Assembly: GCA_039807445.1 (NCBI GenBank)
Contig: JBDHRG010000044.1
Coordinates: 1 to 22,009, forward strand
Length of the DNA stretch: 22,009 bases
Source: JBDHRG01 sp039807445
GTDB lineage: Bacteria; Pseudomonadota; Gammaproteobacteria; Competibacterales; Competibacteraceae
Reading direction: 5' to 3'
In this document: positions 12,936 to 21,601 of the stretch, piece by piece
Layout: each line of letters opens with the position of its first letter
Numbering within the stretch: the first letter of the stretch is position 1
Notes under the pieces: model-generated
What the model was told of the DNA's origin: nothing
What the model saw: the letters and a program-made list of their open reading frames with translations, nothing else
The model's database searches: none
Translations under genes and position numbers: made by a program

Positions 12936-14609
12936 ATGGAGAAAGACTATCAGCGGCTCGAGTTCGAGTACGCGCGCTCGCCGGACCAGGACGCGACCGA
13001 GCCCGTCCGTTATCCGGTGATCGTCGTCGGCGCCGGTCCGGTGGGCCTGAGCGCCGCCATCGATCTGGCGCACCAGGGCGTGCGCACGCTGCTGCTCGAC
13101 GACGACAACAAGCTGTCCTTCGGCTCGCGCGCGATCTGCTTCGCCAAGCGCACGCTGGAGATCTGGGACCGCCTGGGCTGCGGCGAGCCCATGGTGCAGA
13201 AGGGGGTCTCGTGGAACATCGGCAAGGTGTTCTTCAAGGACGAGCTGGTCTACAGCTTCAACCTGCTGCCGGAGTCCGGCCACCAGCGCCCGGCCTTCAT
13301 CAACCTGCAGCAGTACTACGCCGAAGGCTACCTCCACGAGCGCGCGCTGACGCAGGACCAGCTGGAGGTGCGCTGGAAGAACAGGCTCGAAGCTCTCGAG
13401 CAGACCGACGCGGGCGTCGAGCTGACGGTGGCGACCCCCGAAGGCAGCTACCGCCTGCGCTGCGACTACCTGGTGGCCTGCGACGGAGCGCGCTCGCCGA
13501 TCCGCACGCTGCTGGGCCAGGAGAGCAAGGGCCAGATCTTCCGCGACCGCTTCCTGATCGCCGACGTCAAGATGAGCGCGGATTTCCCGCCGGAGCGCTG
13601 GTTCTGGTTCGACCCGCCGTTCCATCCGAACCAGTCGGTGCTGCTGCACATGCAGCCCGACAACGTCTGGCGCATCGACTTCCAGCTCGGCTGGGACGCC
13701 GACCCCGACGAGGAGAAGAAACCCGAGCGGGTGACCCCGCGCATCCAGGCGCTGCTGGGCAAGAACACCGAGTTCAGCTTCGAGTGGGTCAGCGTCTACA
13801 CCTTCGCCTGTCTGCGCATGGACACCTTCCGCCACGGCCGGGTGCTGTTCGCCGGCGACTCGGCGCACGGCGTGTCGCCCTTCGGCGCCCGCGGCGCGAA
13901 CTCCGGCGTCCAGGACACCGACAACCTCGCCTGGAAGCTGCGGCTGGTCGTCGACGGCAAGGCTCCGGCCGCGCTGCTGGACAGCTATGCCGCCGAGCGC
14001 GAATACGCTGCCGACGAGAACATCCTCAACTCGACCCGCGCCACCGACTTCATCACCCCCAAGAGCGAGATCAGCCGCACCTTCCGCGATGCGGTGCTGA
14101 AGCTCGCCAGGGACCACCCCTTCGCCCGCCGGCTGGTCAACAGCGGCCGGCTGTCGGTGCCGGCGATCCTGCGCGATTCGACGCTCAACACCCCCGACCG
14201 GGAGGCCTTCGCCGGCCCGATGGTGCCGGGCGCCCCGGCGGCCGACGCACCGCTCGGCGCCGAGCAGGGGAGCGGCTGGTTCCTGCGGCGGATCGGCGAC
14301 GAGTTCACCGGCGTGTACTTCAGCGACGGCGCACCGCTCGCGCCGGAAACCGCCTCGCAGCTCAATCGGCTGGCGCAGGGCGCGATCCCGGTGCGCCCGC
14401 TGGTGGTGGTGCCCAAGGGCAAGGACGTGCGCCTGCCCCACGGTCTGCCCGTGGTCGAGGACAGCGAGGGTCTGCTGGCACAGCGCTTCGACGCCTGTCC
14501 GGGCACCTTCTACCTGCTGCGCCCGGACCAACACGTCTGCGCCCGCTGGCGGCAGTTCGACCCCGATCGGACGCAGGCCGCCGTGGCCCGCGCCACCTGC
14601 AACGCCTGA
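12936..14609 (+). CDS. FAD-dependent aromatic hydroxylase (MhaA-like)
   Basis: A 557-aa class A flavoprotein monooxygenase: GAGPVG (residues 32-37), ACDGARSP with D183-G184, FAGDSAH with G307-D308. Start ATG 12936 (MEKDYQRLEF) is chosen because the homologous N-terminus of the 9066 paralogue aligns there (EYARSPDQDA/DYVRSPDQDA) and GGTGAGGG precedes it; the frame remains open further upstream within the MBL gene but that part is a shadow. Directly upstream of DUF2783, hmgA and fahA, it is the best candidate in the window for 3-hydroxyphenylacetate 6-hydroxylase, giving homogentisate. That assignment rests on context and the MhaA precedent, not on substrate-specific residues. Confidence 0.9.
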   Translation: MEKDYQRLEFEYARSPDQDATEPVRYPVIVVGAGPVGLSAAIDLAHQGVRTLLLDDDNKLSFGSRAICFAKRTLEIWDRLGCGEPMVQKGVSWNIGKVFFKDELVYSFNLLPESGHQRPAFINLQQYYAEGYLHERALTQDQLEVRWKNRLEALEQTDAGVELTVATPEGSYRLRCDYLVACDGARSPIRTLLGQESKGQIFRDRFLIADVKMSADFPPERWFWFDPPFHPNQSVLLHMQPDNVWRIDFQLGWDADPDEEKKPERVTPRIQALLGKNTEFSFEWVSVYTFACLRMDTFRHGRVLFAGDSAHGVSPFGARGANSGVQDTDNLAWKLRLVVDGKAPAALLDSYAAEREYAADENILNSTRATDFITPKSEISRTFRDAVLKLARDHPFARRLVNSGRLSVPAILRDSTLNTPDREAFAGPMVPGAPAADAPLGAEQGSGWFLRRIGDEFTGVYFSDGAPLAPETASQLNRLAQGAIPVRPLVVVPKGKDVRLPHGLPVVEDSEGLLAQRFDACPGTFYLLRPDQHVCARWRQFDPDRTQAAVARATCNA

Positions 14610-14624
14610 GTGCGGAGCCGCACC

Positions 14625-14831
14625 ATGACCACGCTCAACATCGAACCCAACCTCGCCCGGCCCGATGACTTCTACGAGGCGCTGATCAACACCCATCGCG
14701 ATCTGAGCACCGAACAGAGCCAGCTACTCAACGCCGAGCTGATCCTGCTGCTGGCCAATCACATCGGCGATCTCGACGTGCTGTATCAGGCCATGGCGCG
14801 CGCCCGCGACAGCGTGGCGCCCGAGGCCTGA
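14625..14831 (+). CDS. DUF2783 small protein (MhaB-like coupling protein)
   Basis: A 68-aa DUF2783 protein (PDDFYEALINTHRDLSTEQ, AELILLLANHIG), very similar to the 64-aa copy at 8868-9062 but with a longer C-terminus. It starts 15 nt after the hydroxylase stop, with GGAG 7 nt before ATG 14625; an upstream in-frame ATG at 14610 lacks an SD. The likely role is partner of the 12936 hydroxylase, as MhaB is to MhaA. The next gene, hmgA, follows 32 nt later, so all four enzymes of this branch are probably on one transcript. Confidence 0.88.
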   Translation: MTTLNIEPNLARPDDFYEALINTHRDLSTEQSQLLNAELILLLANHIGDLDVLYQAMARARDSVAPEA

Positions 14832-14863
14832 GGCCCTGCATCCTGCAACGGGAGATTCCAACG

Positions 14864-16189
14864 GTGGCCGCAACATCCAAGCTGTCCGCCCCGCGTGCCG
14901 AGCAGGCCCGCGAATCGCTCGACTACCAGTCGGGTTTCGGCAACGAGTTCGCGACCGAGGCATTGCCCGGGGCACTGCCGGTGGGGCGCAACTCCCCCCA
15001 GCGCGCGCCCTACGGGCTGTACGCCGAGCAGTTCACCGGCACCGCCTTCACCGCCCCACGCGGTGCCAACCGCCGCTCGTGGCTGTACCGCATCCGCCCG
15101 GCGGCGGTGCACCGGCCCTTCCGCCGCCTCGACAACGGTCGGCTCAGCAACGACTTCGACGAGGTCGAGACCCCGCCCGATCAGCTGCGCTGGGACCCGC
15201 TGCCCGAGCCCGCCGCGCCCGTCGACTTCGTCGCCGGCCTGGTGACGATGGCCGGCAACGAGGGCTGCGCCATCCACCTCTACGCCGCCAGCCGCTCGAT
15301 GAGCGAGCGCTTCTTCTACGATGCCGACGGCGAACTGCTGATCGTGCCGCAGCAGGGGCGGCTGCTGCTCGCCACCGAGCTGGGGCGGCTGGAAGTCGAG
15401 CCACAGGAGATCGCGGTCATCCCGCGCGGGCTGCGCTTTCGGGTCGAGCTGCCCGACGGTGCGGCGCGCGGCTATGTGTGCGAGAACTTCGGCGCCCAGT
15501 TCCGCCTGCCGGACCTCGGACCGATCGGCGCCAACGGACTCGCCAACCCGCGCGACTTCCTGACCCCCCGCGCCTGGTACGAGGACCGCGAAGGGCGCTT
15601 CGAGCTGGTCGCCAAGTTCCGGGGCAGGCTGTGGTCGGCCGAGATCGGCCATTCGCCGCTCGACGTGGTCGCCTGGCACGGCAACTACGCACCATACAAG
15701 TACGATCTGCGCCGCTTCAACACCATCGGCTCGATCAGCCACGATCACCCGGATCCGTCGATCTTCCTGGTGCTGCAGTCGCAGAGCGACACCCCCGGCG
15801 TCGACACCATCGACTTCGTGATCTTCCCGCCACGCATCCTGGCGATGCAGGACACCTTCCGTCCGCCCTGGTTCCACCGCAACTTCGCCAGCGAATTCAT
15901 GGGGCTGATCCACGGCGCCTACGATGCCAAGGCAGAGGGTTTCGTGCCCGGCGGCGCCAGCCTGCACAACTGCATGACCGGACACGGGCCGGATGCCGAC
16001 ACCTTCGAGAAGGCGAGCCGCGCCGATCTGTCCAGCCCGGACCACATCCGCGACACCATGGCCTTCATGTTCGAGACCCCGGCGGTGATCCGGCCCACCC
16101 GCTACGCGCTGGAGACCTCGCAGCTGCAGGCCGAGTACTTCCAGTGCTGGCAGGGTCTGCGCAAGCACTTCGACCCCACCCGCCGCTGA
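14864..16189 (+). CDS. hmgA: Homogentisate 1,2-dioxygenase
   Basis: A 441-aa Fe(II) dioxygenase that opens homogentisate to maleylacetoacetate; cytoplasmic. Full length and typical: YQSGFGNEFATEALPGALP near the N-terminus, RSWLYRIRP, then the cupin core. Iron ligands are visible as H338 (PPWFHRN), E344 (SEFMGL) and H374 (TGHGPDAD), three residues offset from human HGD H335/E341/H371; H295 (SHDHPDPS) corresponds to the catalytic H292. The start is GTG 14864 with GGGAG upstream. It follows the DUF2783 gene by 32 nt and precedes fahA by 21 nt. It is distinct from the shorter dioxygenase-like enzyme at 7712-8842, so the window carries two ring-cleaving enzymes of this superfamily. Confidence 0.97.
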   Translation: MAATSKLSAPRAEQARESLDYQSGFGNEFATEALPGALPVGRNSPQRAPYGLYAEQFTGTAFTAPRGANRRSWLYRIRPAAVHRPFRRLDNGRLSNDFDEVETPPDQLRWDPLPEPAAPVDFVAGLVTMAGNEGCAIHLYAASRSMSERFFYDADGELLIVPQQGRLLLATELGRLEVEPQEIAVIPRGLRFRVELPDGAARGYVCENFGAQFRLPDLGPIGANGLANPRDFLTPRAWYEDREGRFELVAKFRGRLWSAEIGHSPLDVVAWHGNYAPYKYDLRRFNTIGSISHDHPDPSIFLVLQSQSDTPGVDTIDFVIFPPRILAMQDTFRPPWFHRNFASEFMGLIHGAYDAKAEGFVPGGASLHNCMTGHGPDADTFEKASRADLSSPDHIRDTMAFMFETPAVIRPTRYALETSQLQAEYFQCWQGLRKHFDPTRR

Positions 16190-16210
16190 ACGGCAGATCG
16201 AGGACACGGC

Positions 16211-17533
16211 ATGCACGCACTGAACGAAACCCACGATCCGCAGCTCGCGAGCTGGGTCGAGTCGGCCAACGCGCCCGGCACCGATTTCCCGATCCAGAAC
16301 CTGCCGTTCGGGGTGTTCCGCCGCCGAGGCAGCGACGAAGCCTTCCGCGGCGGCGTCGCGATCGGCGATCGGATCGTCGACCTGGCCGCCGTCGCGCGGG
16401 CAGAGGTCTTCCGAGGCCGGGCCGCCGAAGCGGTGGCGGCCTGCGGCGTCAGCACCCTGAACGCCTTCATGGCGATGGGGGCCGAGGCGTGGTCGGCGCT
16501 GCGCCTGGCGCTGTCGCACGCGCTGCGCACCGGTGCCGGCGAGGCCGAGCGACTGCGGGGCTGTCTCGTGCTCCAGGCCGAGGCCGAGTACGCGGTGCCG
16601 GCGCGCATCGGCGACTACACCGATTTCTACACCTCGATCCACCACGCCACCAACGTCGGGCGGTTGCTCCGCCCCGACAACCCGCTGCTGCCCAACTACA
16701 AGTGGATTCCGATCGGCTACCATGGCCGCGCCTCGACCATCGGGGTCAGCGGCCAGGCGTTTCCGCGCCCGCTCGGACAGACCCTGGCGCCCGCGGCCCA
16801 GGCGCCCGAGTTCGGCCCGTGCAAGCGCCTGGACTACGAGCTCGAGCTGGGCGTGTACGTGGGCGTCGGCAATGTACAGGGCGGCCGCATCGGCATCGAA
16901 CACGCCGAGGACCACGTCTTCGGCCTGTGCCTGCTCAACGACTGGTCGGCGCGCGACGTCCAGGCATGGGAATACCAGCCGCTGGGACCGTTCCTGTCGA
17001 AGAACTTCGCCTCGACGCTCTCGCCGTGGATCGTGACGCTCGAGGCGCTGGCGCCGTACCGGGTCGAATGGACGCGGCCCCGGGACGATCCGCAGCCGCT
17101 GCCCTATCTCGATTCGCCGGACAACCGCGCGCGCGGCGCGCTCGACATCCGGCTCGAGGTCTGGATCGAGACCGACGCGATGCGCCGTCAGGGCCAGCCT
17201 CCAGTGCAGCTGTCACAGACCAGCTTCCGCCATGCCTACTGGACCGTCTTCCAGATGCTGGTCCACCACGCGGTGAACGGCTGCGCGCTGGCACCCGGCG
17301 ACCTGCTCGGCACCGGCACCGAATCCGGCCCCACGCCCGAGGAAGCCGGATCGCTGCTGGAGTTGACGTTCAGCGGCAAACAGCCGATCCGCCTCCCCAA
17401 CGGCGAGACGCGAACCTTCCTCGAGGATCAGGATGCGGTGATCCTCAGGGGCTTCTGCGAACGCCCCGGCGCGGCGCGCATCGGCTTCGGCGAGTGCCGC
17501 TCGCAGGTGCTGCCCGCCATCCCGATGGCGTGA
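16211..17533 (+). CDS. fahA: Fumarylacetoacetase
   Basis: A 440-aa hydrolase splitting fumarylacetoacetate to fumarate and acetoacetate, the last step of the homogentisate pathway (also called hmgB in pseudomonads). Classical long form: N-terminal SH3-like domain (FGVFRRRG), then the catalytic domain with DYTDFYTSIHHATNVG (metal D138, catalytic H145), YELELG (metal ligands E210, E212), LLNDWSARDVQAWEY and KNFASTLSPWI. Start ATG 16211 with GAGGA ~7 nt upstream. Last gene of the plus operon; it converges on livF with only 23 nt between the stops and no strong terminator visible. It differs from the 339-aa family member at 6594, which serves the other operon. Confidence 0.96.
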   Translation: MHALNETHDPQLASWVESANAPGTDFPIQNLPFGVFRRRGSDEAFRGGVAIGDRIVDLAAVARAEVFRGRAAEAVAACGVSTLNAFMAMGAEAWSALRLALSHALRTGAGEAERLRGCLVLQAEAEYAVPARIGDYTDFYTSIHHATNVGRLLRPDNPLLPNYKWIPIGYHGRASTIGVSGQAFPRPLGQTLAPAAQAPEFGPCKRLDYELELGVYVGVGNVQGGRIGIEHAEDHVFGLCLLNDWSARDVQAWEYQPLGPFLSKNFASTLSPWIVTLEALAPYRVEWTRPRDDPQPLPYLDSPDNRARGALDIRLEVWIETDAMRRQGQPPVQLSQTSFRHAYWTVFQMLVHHAVNGCALAPGDLLGTGTESGPTPEEAGSLLELTFSGKQPIRLPNGETRTFLEDQDAVILRGFCERPGAARIGFGECRSQVLPAIPMA

Positions 17534-17556
17534 GCGCGGCGCAGTGAACGGACGGC

Positions 17557-18879
17557 TCACATGCCGAGGTACGCCGCCTTGACGCGCTCGTTCTCGAGCA
17601 GCGCCGGGCCGCGGTCGGAGAGCACGATCTCGCCGGTCTCGATCACGTAGCCGACGTCGGCGATGTTCAGCGCCGCCGCGGCGTTCTGCTCGACCAGGAA
17701 GATGGTCATACCCTGCGACCGCAGCTCCTTGATCACGGCGAAGATCTCTTCGACCAGCAGCGGCGCGAGCCCCATCGAGGGTTCGTCGAGCAGCAGCAGC
17801 TTCGGCCGGCTCATCAGCGCGCGGCCGATCGCCAGCATCTGCTGCTGGCCGCCCGACAGCGTTCCGGCCGGCAGCTTGCGCTTCTCCTTCAGGATCGGGA
17901 AGCGCGCGTAGACCTTGTCGAGGTCGCCCGCGACCCCGGCCTTGTCGCGGCTGAAGGCGCCCAGGCGCAGGTTGTCTTCGATCGCCAGCGGCCCGAACAC
18001 TTGCCGTCCCTCGGGGCTCTGGCTGATGCCGAGCGTCACGCGCCGGTGCGCCGGCACCCGCGTGATGTCTTCGCCGCCGAACAGCAGGGCGCCGCCGGAC
18101 ACCGGCTGCAGCCCCGAGATGCAGCGCATCAGCGTGGTCTTGCCGGCGCCGTTGGCGCCGACCAGCGCCACCAGCTGGCCTTCGCCGATCTCGAGGTCGA
18201 CGCCGCGCAGCGCCTGGATGCGGCCGTAGTGGCTGGTCAGCCCGCGCACCTGCAACAGCGGCTCGGGCCGCCGCGCCGGCTCGGGCCGCGGCGGCGCCTC
18301 CTGCGCGCCCAGACCGAAGGGCTCGGGCGCGAGGTGGGTCAGGCGCGTGTGCAGCGCACGGAACTCGGCGCGCACCGCGCCGCCGAACAGCGGGTCGTCA
18401 TGGGCGGTGAAGGCGCGGTCGATCTCGGCCCAGTCGATCGTGGTCAGGCGCGCCTCGGCCAGCGGCATGACCTCGGTTTCTTCGCGCTGCATGTGCTCGC
18501 GGTTGCGGCGCAGGTAGGTCGCCAGCCCCTCGACGAAACCGGCACGGTTGCCCGGCGTGTCTTCGGCGGCGAAGCGGGTCAGCCGCTCGGTGAGCTCGGC
18601 GAGCGCGAGCCGGCCGTAATGGTGCTCCTGCTCGAGCTTGTCGAGCAGCGCCGCGGCGGCCGGATCGCGCGCGCGCAGCCGCGCGAACAGGAAGTCGTCT
18701 TCCTTGGGGTGGTGCAGCTTGTCAGCGAACGAGCGCATGTACTCGAACACCGCCTCGAACAGCGTCAGGTCGAGCTTGCCGCCGCGGTCGAGCTCGGCCT
18801 GCAGGTGCTCGAGCAGGCTCAGCACGCGCTCGATGCTGGCGTGCTCGTTGCGGATGATGCGCAGGGCTTGCGGTTTCAT
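17557..18879 (-). CDS. livF: Hemerythrin-like domain fused to LivF-type ABC ATPase
   Basis: A 440-aa protein in one uninterrupted frame. Residues 1-~180 form a bacterial hemerythrin/HHE-type four-helix domain with candidate diiron ligands H13, H56/H57, E60, H86/H87, H129 and E133 (LHHPKEDDFLF, EQEHHYGR, NREHMQREETEVMPL). A Pro/Ala-rich linker (~181-206) leads to a full LivF-like ATPase: Walker A GANGAGKT (241-248), signature LSGGQQQ (341-347), Walker B LLLLDEP (361-367). Normal LivF is ~235 aa. No Met or SD supports a separate livF start near residue 207. The ATG at 18879 overlaps the livG stop by one base (TGATG), so the fusion is translated as part of the Liv operon. It should energise the importer; the diiron domain could sense O2 or redox state (inference). 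Confidence 0.88.
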   Translation of the reverse strand: MKPQALRIIRNEHASIERVLSLLEHLQAELDRGGKLDLTLFEAVFEYMRSFADKLHHPKEDDFLFARLRARDPAAAALLDKLEQEHHYGRLALAELTERLTRFAAEDTPGNRAGFVEGLATYLRRNREHMQREETEVMPLAEARLTTIDWAEIDRAFTAHDDPLFGGAVRAEFRALHTRLTHLAPEPFGLGAQEAPPRPEPARRPEPLLQVRGLTSHYGRIQALRGVDLEIGEGQLVALVGANGAGKTTLMRCISGLQPVSGGALLFGGEDITRVPAHRRVTLGISQSPEGRQVFGPLAIEDNLRLGAFSRDKAGVAGDLDKVYARFPILKEKRKLPAGTLSGGQQQMLAIGRALMSRPKLLLLDEPSMGLAPLLVEEIFAVIKELRSQGMTIFLVEQNAAAALNIADVGYVIETGEIVLSDRGPALLENERVKAAYLGM

Positions 18880-19640
18880 CAGGCGGCCCCCAGATAGGCG
18901 GCGATCACGTCGGGGTTGGCGCGCACCTCGCCGGGGGTGCCCTCGGCCAGCTTGCGGCCGTAGTCGAGCACCAGGATGCGCTGCGACAGGTTCATCACCA
19001 GCTTCATGTCGTGCTCGACCAGTACCACGGTCACGCCGCGCGCGGCGATCTTGTGGATTACCTCGTCGAGCTCGGCGGTCTCGGTCGGATTCAGCCCGGC
19101 GGCCGGCTCGTCGAGGAACAGGATTTCGGGTTCGGCCGCCAGCGCGCGCGCCACCTCGAGCCGCTTCAGCGCGCCGTAGGGCATGCCGTCGGCCTCGCTG
19201 CCGATGTACTTGCCGCAACCGACGTATTCCATCAGCTCGGCGGCGTGCTCGCGGCACGCGCGGTCGCCGCGCGTGATCGTCGGCCAGCGCAACAGCGCCT
19301 TGACGAAGCTGCGGTCGAGGCGCAGGTGCGCGCCGATCATCACGTTCTCGAGCGCGCTCAGGTTGAAGCAGATCTGCAGGTTCTGGAAGGTGCGGCTCAG
19401 GCCGCGTTCGGCCAGCTTGTTCGGCGGCAAGCCGCCGACCTCTTCGCCCTTGAGGCGGATGTGGCCCGCGCTCGGTTCGTAGACGCCACTGATCAGGTTG
19501 AACAGCGTGGTCTTGCCGGCACCGTTGGGGCCGATCACCGCGTGCACCAGGCCCTTCTGTACCGTGAACGAGACCTCCTGCACCGCATGCACGCCGCCGA
19601 AGGACTTGCTCAGCTTCTCGATTTCGAGCAGTGCGGCCAT
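18879..19640 (-). CDS. livG: Liv-type ABC transporter ATP-binding protein LivG
   Basis: A 253-aa ATPase of the HAAT importer, cytoplasmic face of the inner membrane, partner of the LivF-type subunit. Walker A GPNGAGKT (37-44), a LivG-type signature region (MPYGALKRLEVARAL, 153-167; the signature is weaker than the usual SGGQ/YGxQRR form), Walker B ILFLDEP (173-179) and the LivG-typical AAGLNPTET after it. The H-loop is VEHDMKLVM. Its start is one base after the livM stop, and its own stop overlaps the next start by one base, so translation is tightly coupled. Confidence 0.95.
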   Translation of the reverse strand: MAALLEIEKLSKSFGGVHAVQEVSFTVQKGLVHAVIGPNGAGKTTLFNLISGVYEPSAGHIRLKGEEVGGLPPNKLAERGLSRTFQNLQICFNLSALENVMIGAHLRLDRSFVKALLRWPTITRGDRACREHAAELMEYVGCGKYIGSEADGMPYGALKRLEVARALAAEPEILFLDEPAAGLNPTETAELDEVIHKIAARGVTVVLVEHDMKLVMNLSQRILVLDYGRKLAEGTPGEVRANPDVIAAYLGAA

Positions 19641-19641
19641 G

Positions 19642-20586
19642 TCACGCCCTCCCCTTCGCCGCGAGCCAGCCGCGCAGGCTCGGCACCAGCCCCCGCGGCA
19701 GGAAGATCATCGAAGTCATCAGGATCAGCCCGAACACCACCATCTCGAAGTCTTCGAGCCCCGACAGCACCTGCGGCAGCAGCGTCAGCAGCGCCGCGCC
19801 GATCACCGCGCCGAAGGTCGAGGCCATGCCGCCGATCACCACCATCGTCACCAGCTCGACCGAGTGCAGGAAGCTCGCCTGCCCCGGGGTGATGAAGCCG
19901 GTGTAGTGCGCCGACAGGCTGCCGACCAGCGCCGCGAACACCGCCGAGACCACGAACACCAGTACCTTGTACGAGGTGGTGTCGATGCCGGCGACCGCCG
20001 CAGCCACCTCCGAGCCGTGCACCGCGCGCAGCGCGCGCCCCACCGGCGAGTCGATCAGGTTCAGCGCCAGCCACACCGCGGCGAGCAGCAGTGCGCCGAA
20101 CACCCAGTACCACACCGCCTCGCCCTGCGGCGACCAGCCGAGGAGCTCGAAGCCCGGCACCGCCATGCCGTCGGGACCGCCGGTCAGCGCCGACTCGTTG
20201 GTCAGCACGATCGAGAAGATCATCCCCAGACCGAGCGTGGCCATCGCCAGGTAGTGGCCCTTGAGGCGCAGGATCGGCCGTGCGACCAGGAAGGCCAGCG
20301 CCGCCACACCGAGCGCCGCCACCAGCATCGCCGCGAGCGGCGACCAGCCGTAGTTCGAGGTCAGGATCGCCGAGGTGTACGCGCCCAGCCCGAGGAAGCC
20401 GGCGTGACCGAGGCTGATCTGGCCGGCGTAGCCGATCAAGAGGTTCAGCCCGACCGCGACGATCGCATTGATCGCGATGCGGTTGGCGACGTCGAAATAG
20501 TAATTGTTGGGCAGTACCAGCGGCAGCAACAGCACGATCGCCGCCAGCACCGCGAGCCCGCCGTAACGCGAATTCAGGACGTTCAT
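19642..20586 (-). CDS. livM: Liv-type ABC transporter permease LivM
   Basis: A 314-aa inner-membrane permease with about eight or nine hydrophobic segments and the family motif GLNLLIGYAGQISLGHAGFLGLGAY near residues 44-68 (first half shown: GLNLLIGYAGQISLG). LKGHYLAMATLGLGM and TGGPDG are further LivM hallmarks. ATG 20586 is chosen because it overlaps the livH stop by one base (TGATG) and begins the family N-terminus; the frame is open further upstream only as a shadow of livH. It forms the channel with LivH. Confidence 0.95.
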   Translation of the reverse strand: MNVLNSRYGGLAVLAAIVLLLPLVLPNNYYFDVANRIAINAIVAVGLNLLIGYAGQISLGHAGFLGLGAYTSAILTSNYGWSPLAAMLVAALGVAALAFLVARPILRLKGHYLAMATLGLGMIFSIVLTNESALTGGPDGMAVPGFELLGWSPQGEAVWYWVFGALLLAAVWLALNLIDSPVGRALRAVHGSEVAAAVAGIDTTSYKVLVFVVSAVFAALVGSLSAHYTGFITPGQASFLHSVELVTMVVIGGMASTFGAVIGAALLTLLPQVLSGLEDFEMVVFGLILMTSMIFLPRGLVPSLRGWLAAKGRA

Positions 20587-21458
20587 CAGACGCGCTCCGT
20601 ACCGCGCTTGCCGAACAGCCCGTTCGGCAGGAAGAACAGCACCACGAAGATCAGCACGAAGGCCACGGCGTCCTTGTAGGCCGACGAGACGTAGCCTGCG
20701 GTCAGCGTCTCGGCGATGCCGAGCAACAGCCCCCCGACCACCGCGCCGACACCGACCCCCAGCCCGCCGAGCACCGCGGCGACGAAGCCCTTGAGCCCGA
20801 GCATCAGCCCCATCTCGTAATTGGCGGTGGTGATCGGCGCCACCAGCGCACCGGCGATCGCGCCCAGCCCCGCCGACAGCCCGAACGACAGCAGCAGCAC
20901 CGTGCGCGTGTTGACGCCGATCAGCTGCGCCGCGCCGGCGTTGATCGCCGTCGCCAGCACCGCCTTGCCGAGCAGCGTGCGGCCGAAGAACCACGCCAGC
21001 ACCAGCACGATCACCGCGCTGACCCCCACCACCCACAGCGACTGCGGCACGACGGTCGCGCCGAACACCTCGATCGGTGCCTCGCCCGAAAACGCCGCCA
21101 GCGGGTAGAACTGCTTGCCCCACAGGATCTGCGCCACGCCGCGCAAGAAGATCGAGGCGCCGATGGTGATGATGATCAGCGTCACCACCTGCGCACCGCG
21201 CGCGGTCTCGATCGCGGCCTTCTCCAGAGCCATGCCGACCAGGATCGTCACCATGATCGCCAGCGGCACCGCCAGGATCAGCGGCACGCCTGCCTTGGCC
21301 AGGAATACCGTCGCCATGCCGCCGAACATGATGAACTCGCCCTGGGCGAAGTTGATCACGTGGCTGGCGTTGTAGATCAGCGTGAAACCCAGCGCCGCCA
21401 GCGCGTAGATCGCGCCGATGGTCAGGCCGGACAACAGGAATTGCAGCAGCTCAGACAT
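20586..21458 (-). CDS. livH: Liv-type ABC transporter permease LivH
   Basis: A 290-aa inner-membrane permease with ~eight hydrophobic segments. Family motifs: GLTIGAIYALAALGFTLIY (residues 11-29), HVINFAQGEFIMFG (33-46), and GLKGFVAAVLGGLG in the second half. ATG 21458 has a strong SD (GGAGGGG) just upstream. It follows the substrate-binding gene by 143 nt that contain hairpins, a common arrangement letting the binding protein be made in excess over the membrane part. Confidence 0.95.
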   Translation of the reverse strand: MSELLQFLLSGLTIGAIYALAALGFTLIYNASHVINFAQGEFIMFGGMATVFLAKAGVPLILAVPLAIMVTILVGMALEKAAIETARGAQVVTLIIITIGASIFLRGVAQILWGKQFYPLAAFSGEAPIEVFGATVVPQSLWVVGVSAVIVLVLAWFFGRTLLGKAVLATAINAGAAQLIGVNTRTVLLLSFGLSAGLGAIAGALVAPITTANYEMGLMLGLKGFVAAVLGGLGVGVGAVVGGLLLGIAETLTAGYVSSAYKDAVAFVLIFVVLFFLPNGLFGKRGTERV

Positions 21459-21498
21459 CGCTCCCCTCCGGGCACGCCGCCAGCGGGCGCGTGCGCCG

Positions 21499-21586
21499 CG
21501 GCTGCGCGGGCGTGGCAGGCCCGCAGCCGTGGATTCTAGATGACGACATGACAGACACCCCTTCGGCGTGTCCGGCCTGGTGCCGG
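21499..21586 (-). promoter_or_regulatory. Hairpins between substrate-binding gene and livH
   Basis: CGGCTGCGCGGGC (21499-21511) pairs with GCCCGCAGCCG (21519-21529) with a 2-nt bulge. A second perfect stem TCCGGC/GCCGGA lies at about 21570-21586. No T-run. In this position such structures usually protect the binding-protein mRNA or partly terminate transcription. Confidence 0.45.
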
Positions 21587-21601
21587 AGCACGACGGCGGC
21601 T

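Noticed and set aside
14786..16915. 709-codon minus-strand frame opposite hmgA and fahA
   Set aside because: Antisense to two certain enzymes; shadow of their codon bias.
18880..19257. N-terminal extension of the hemerythrin-LivF frame into livG
   Set aside because: That part is livG in another frame; the ATG at 18879 overlapping the livG stop begins the hemerythrin-family sequence.
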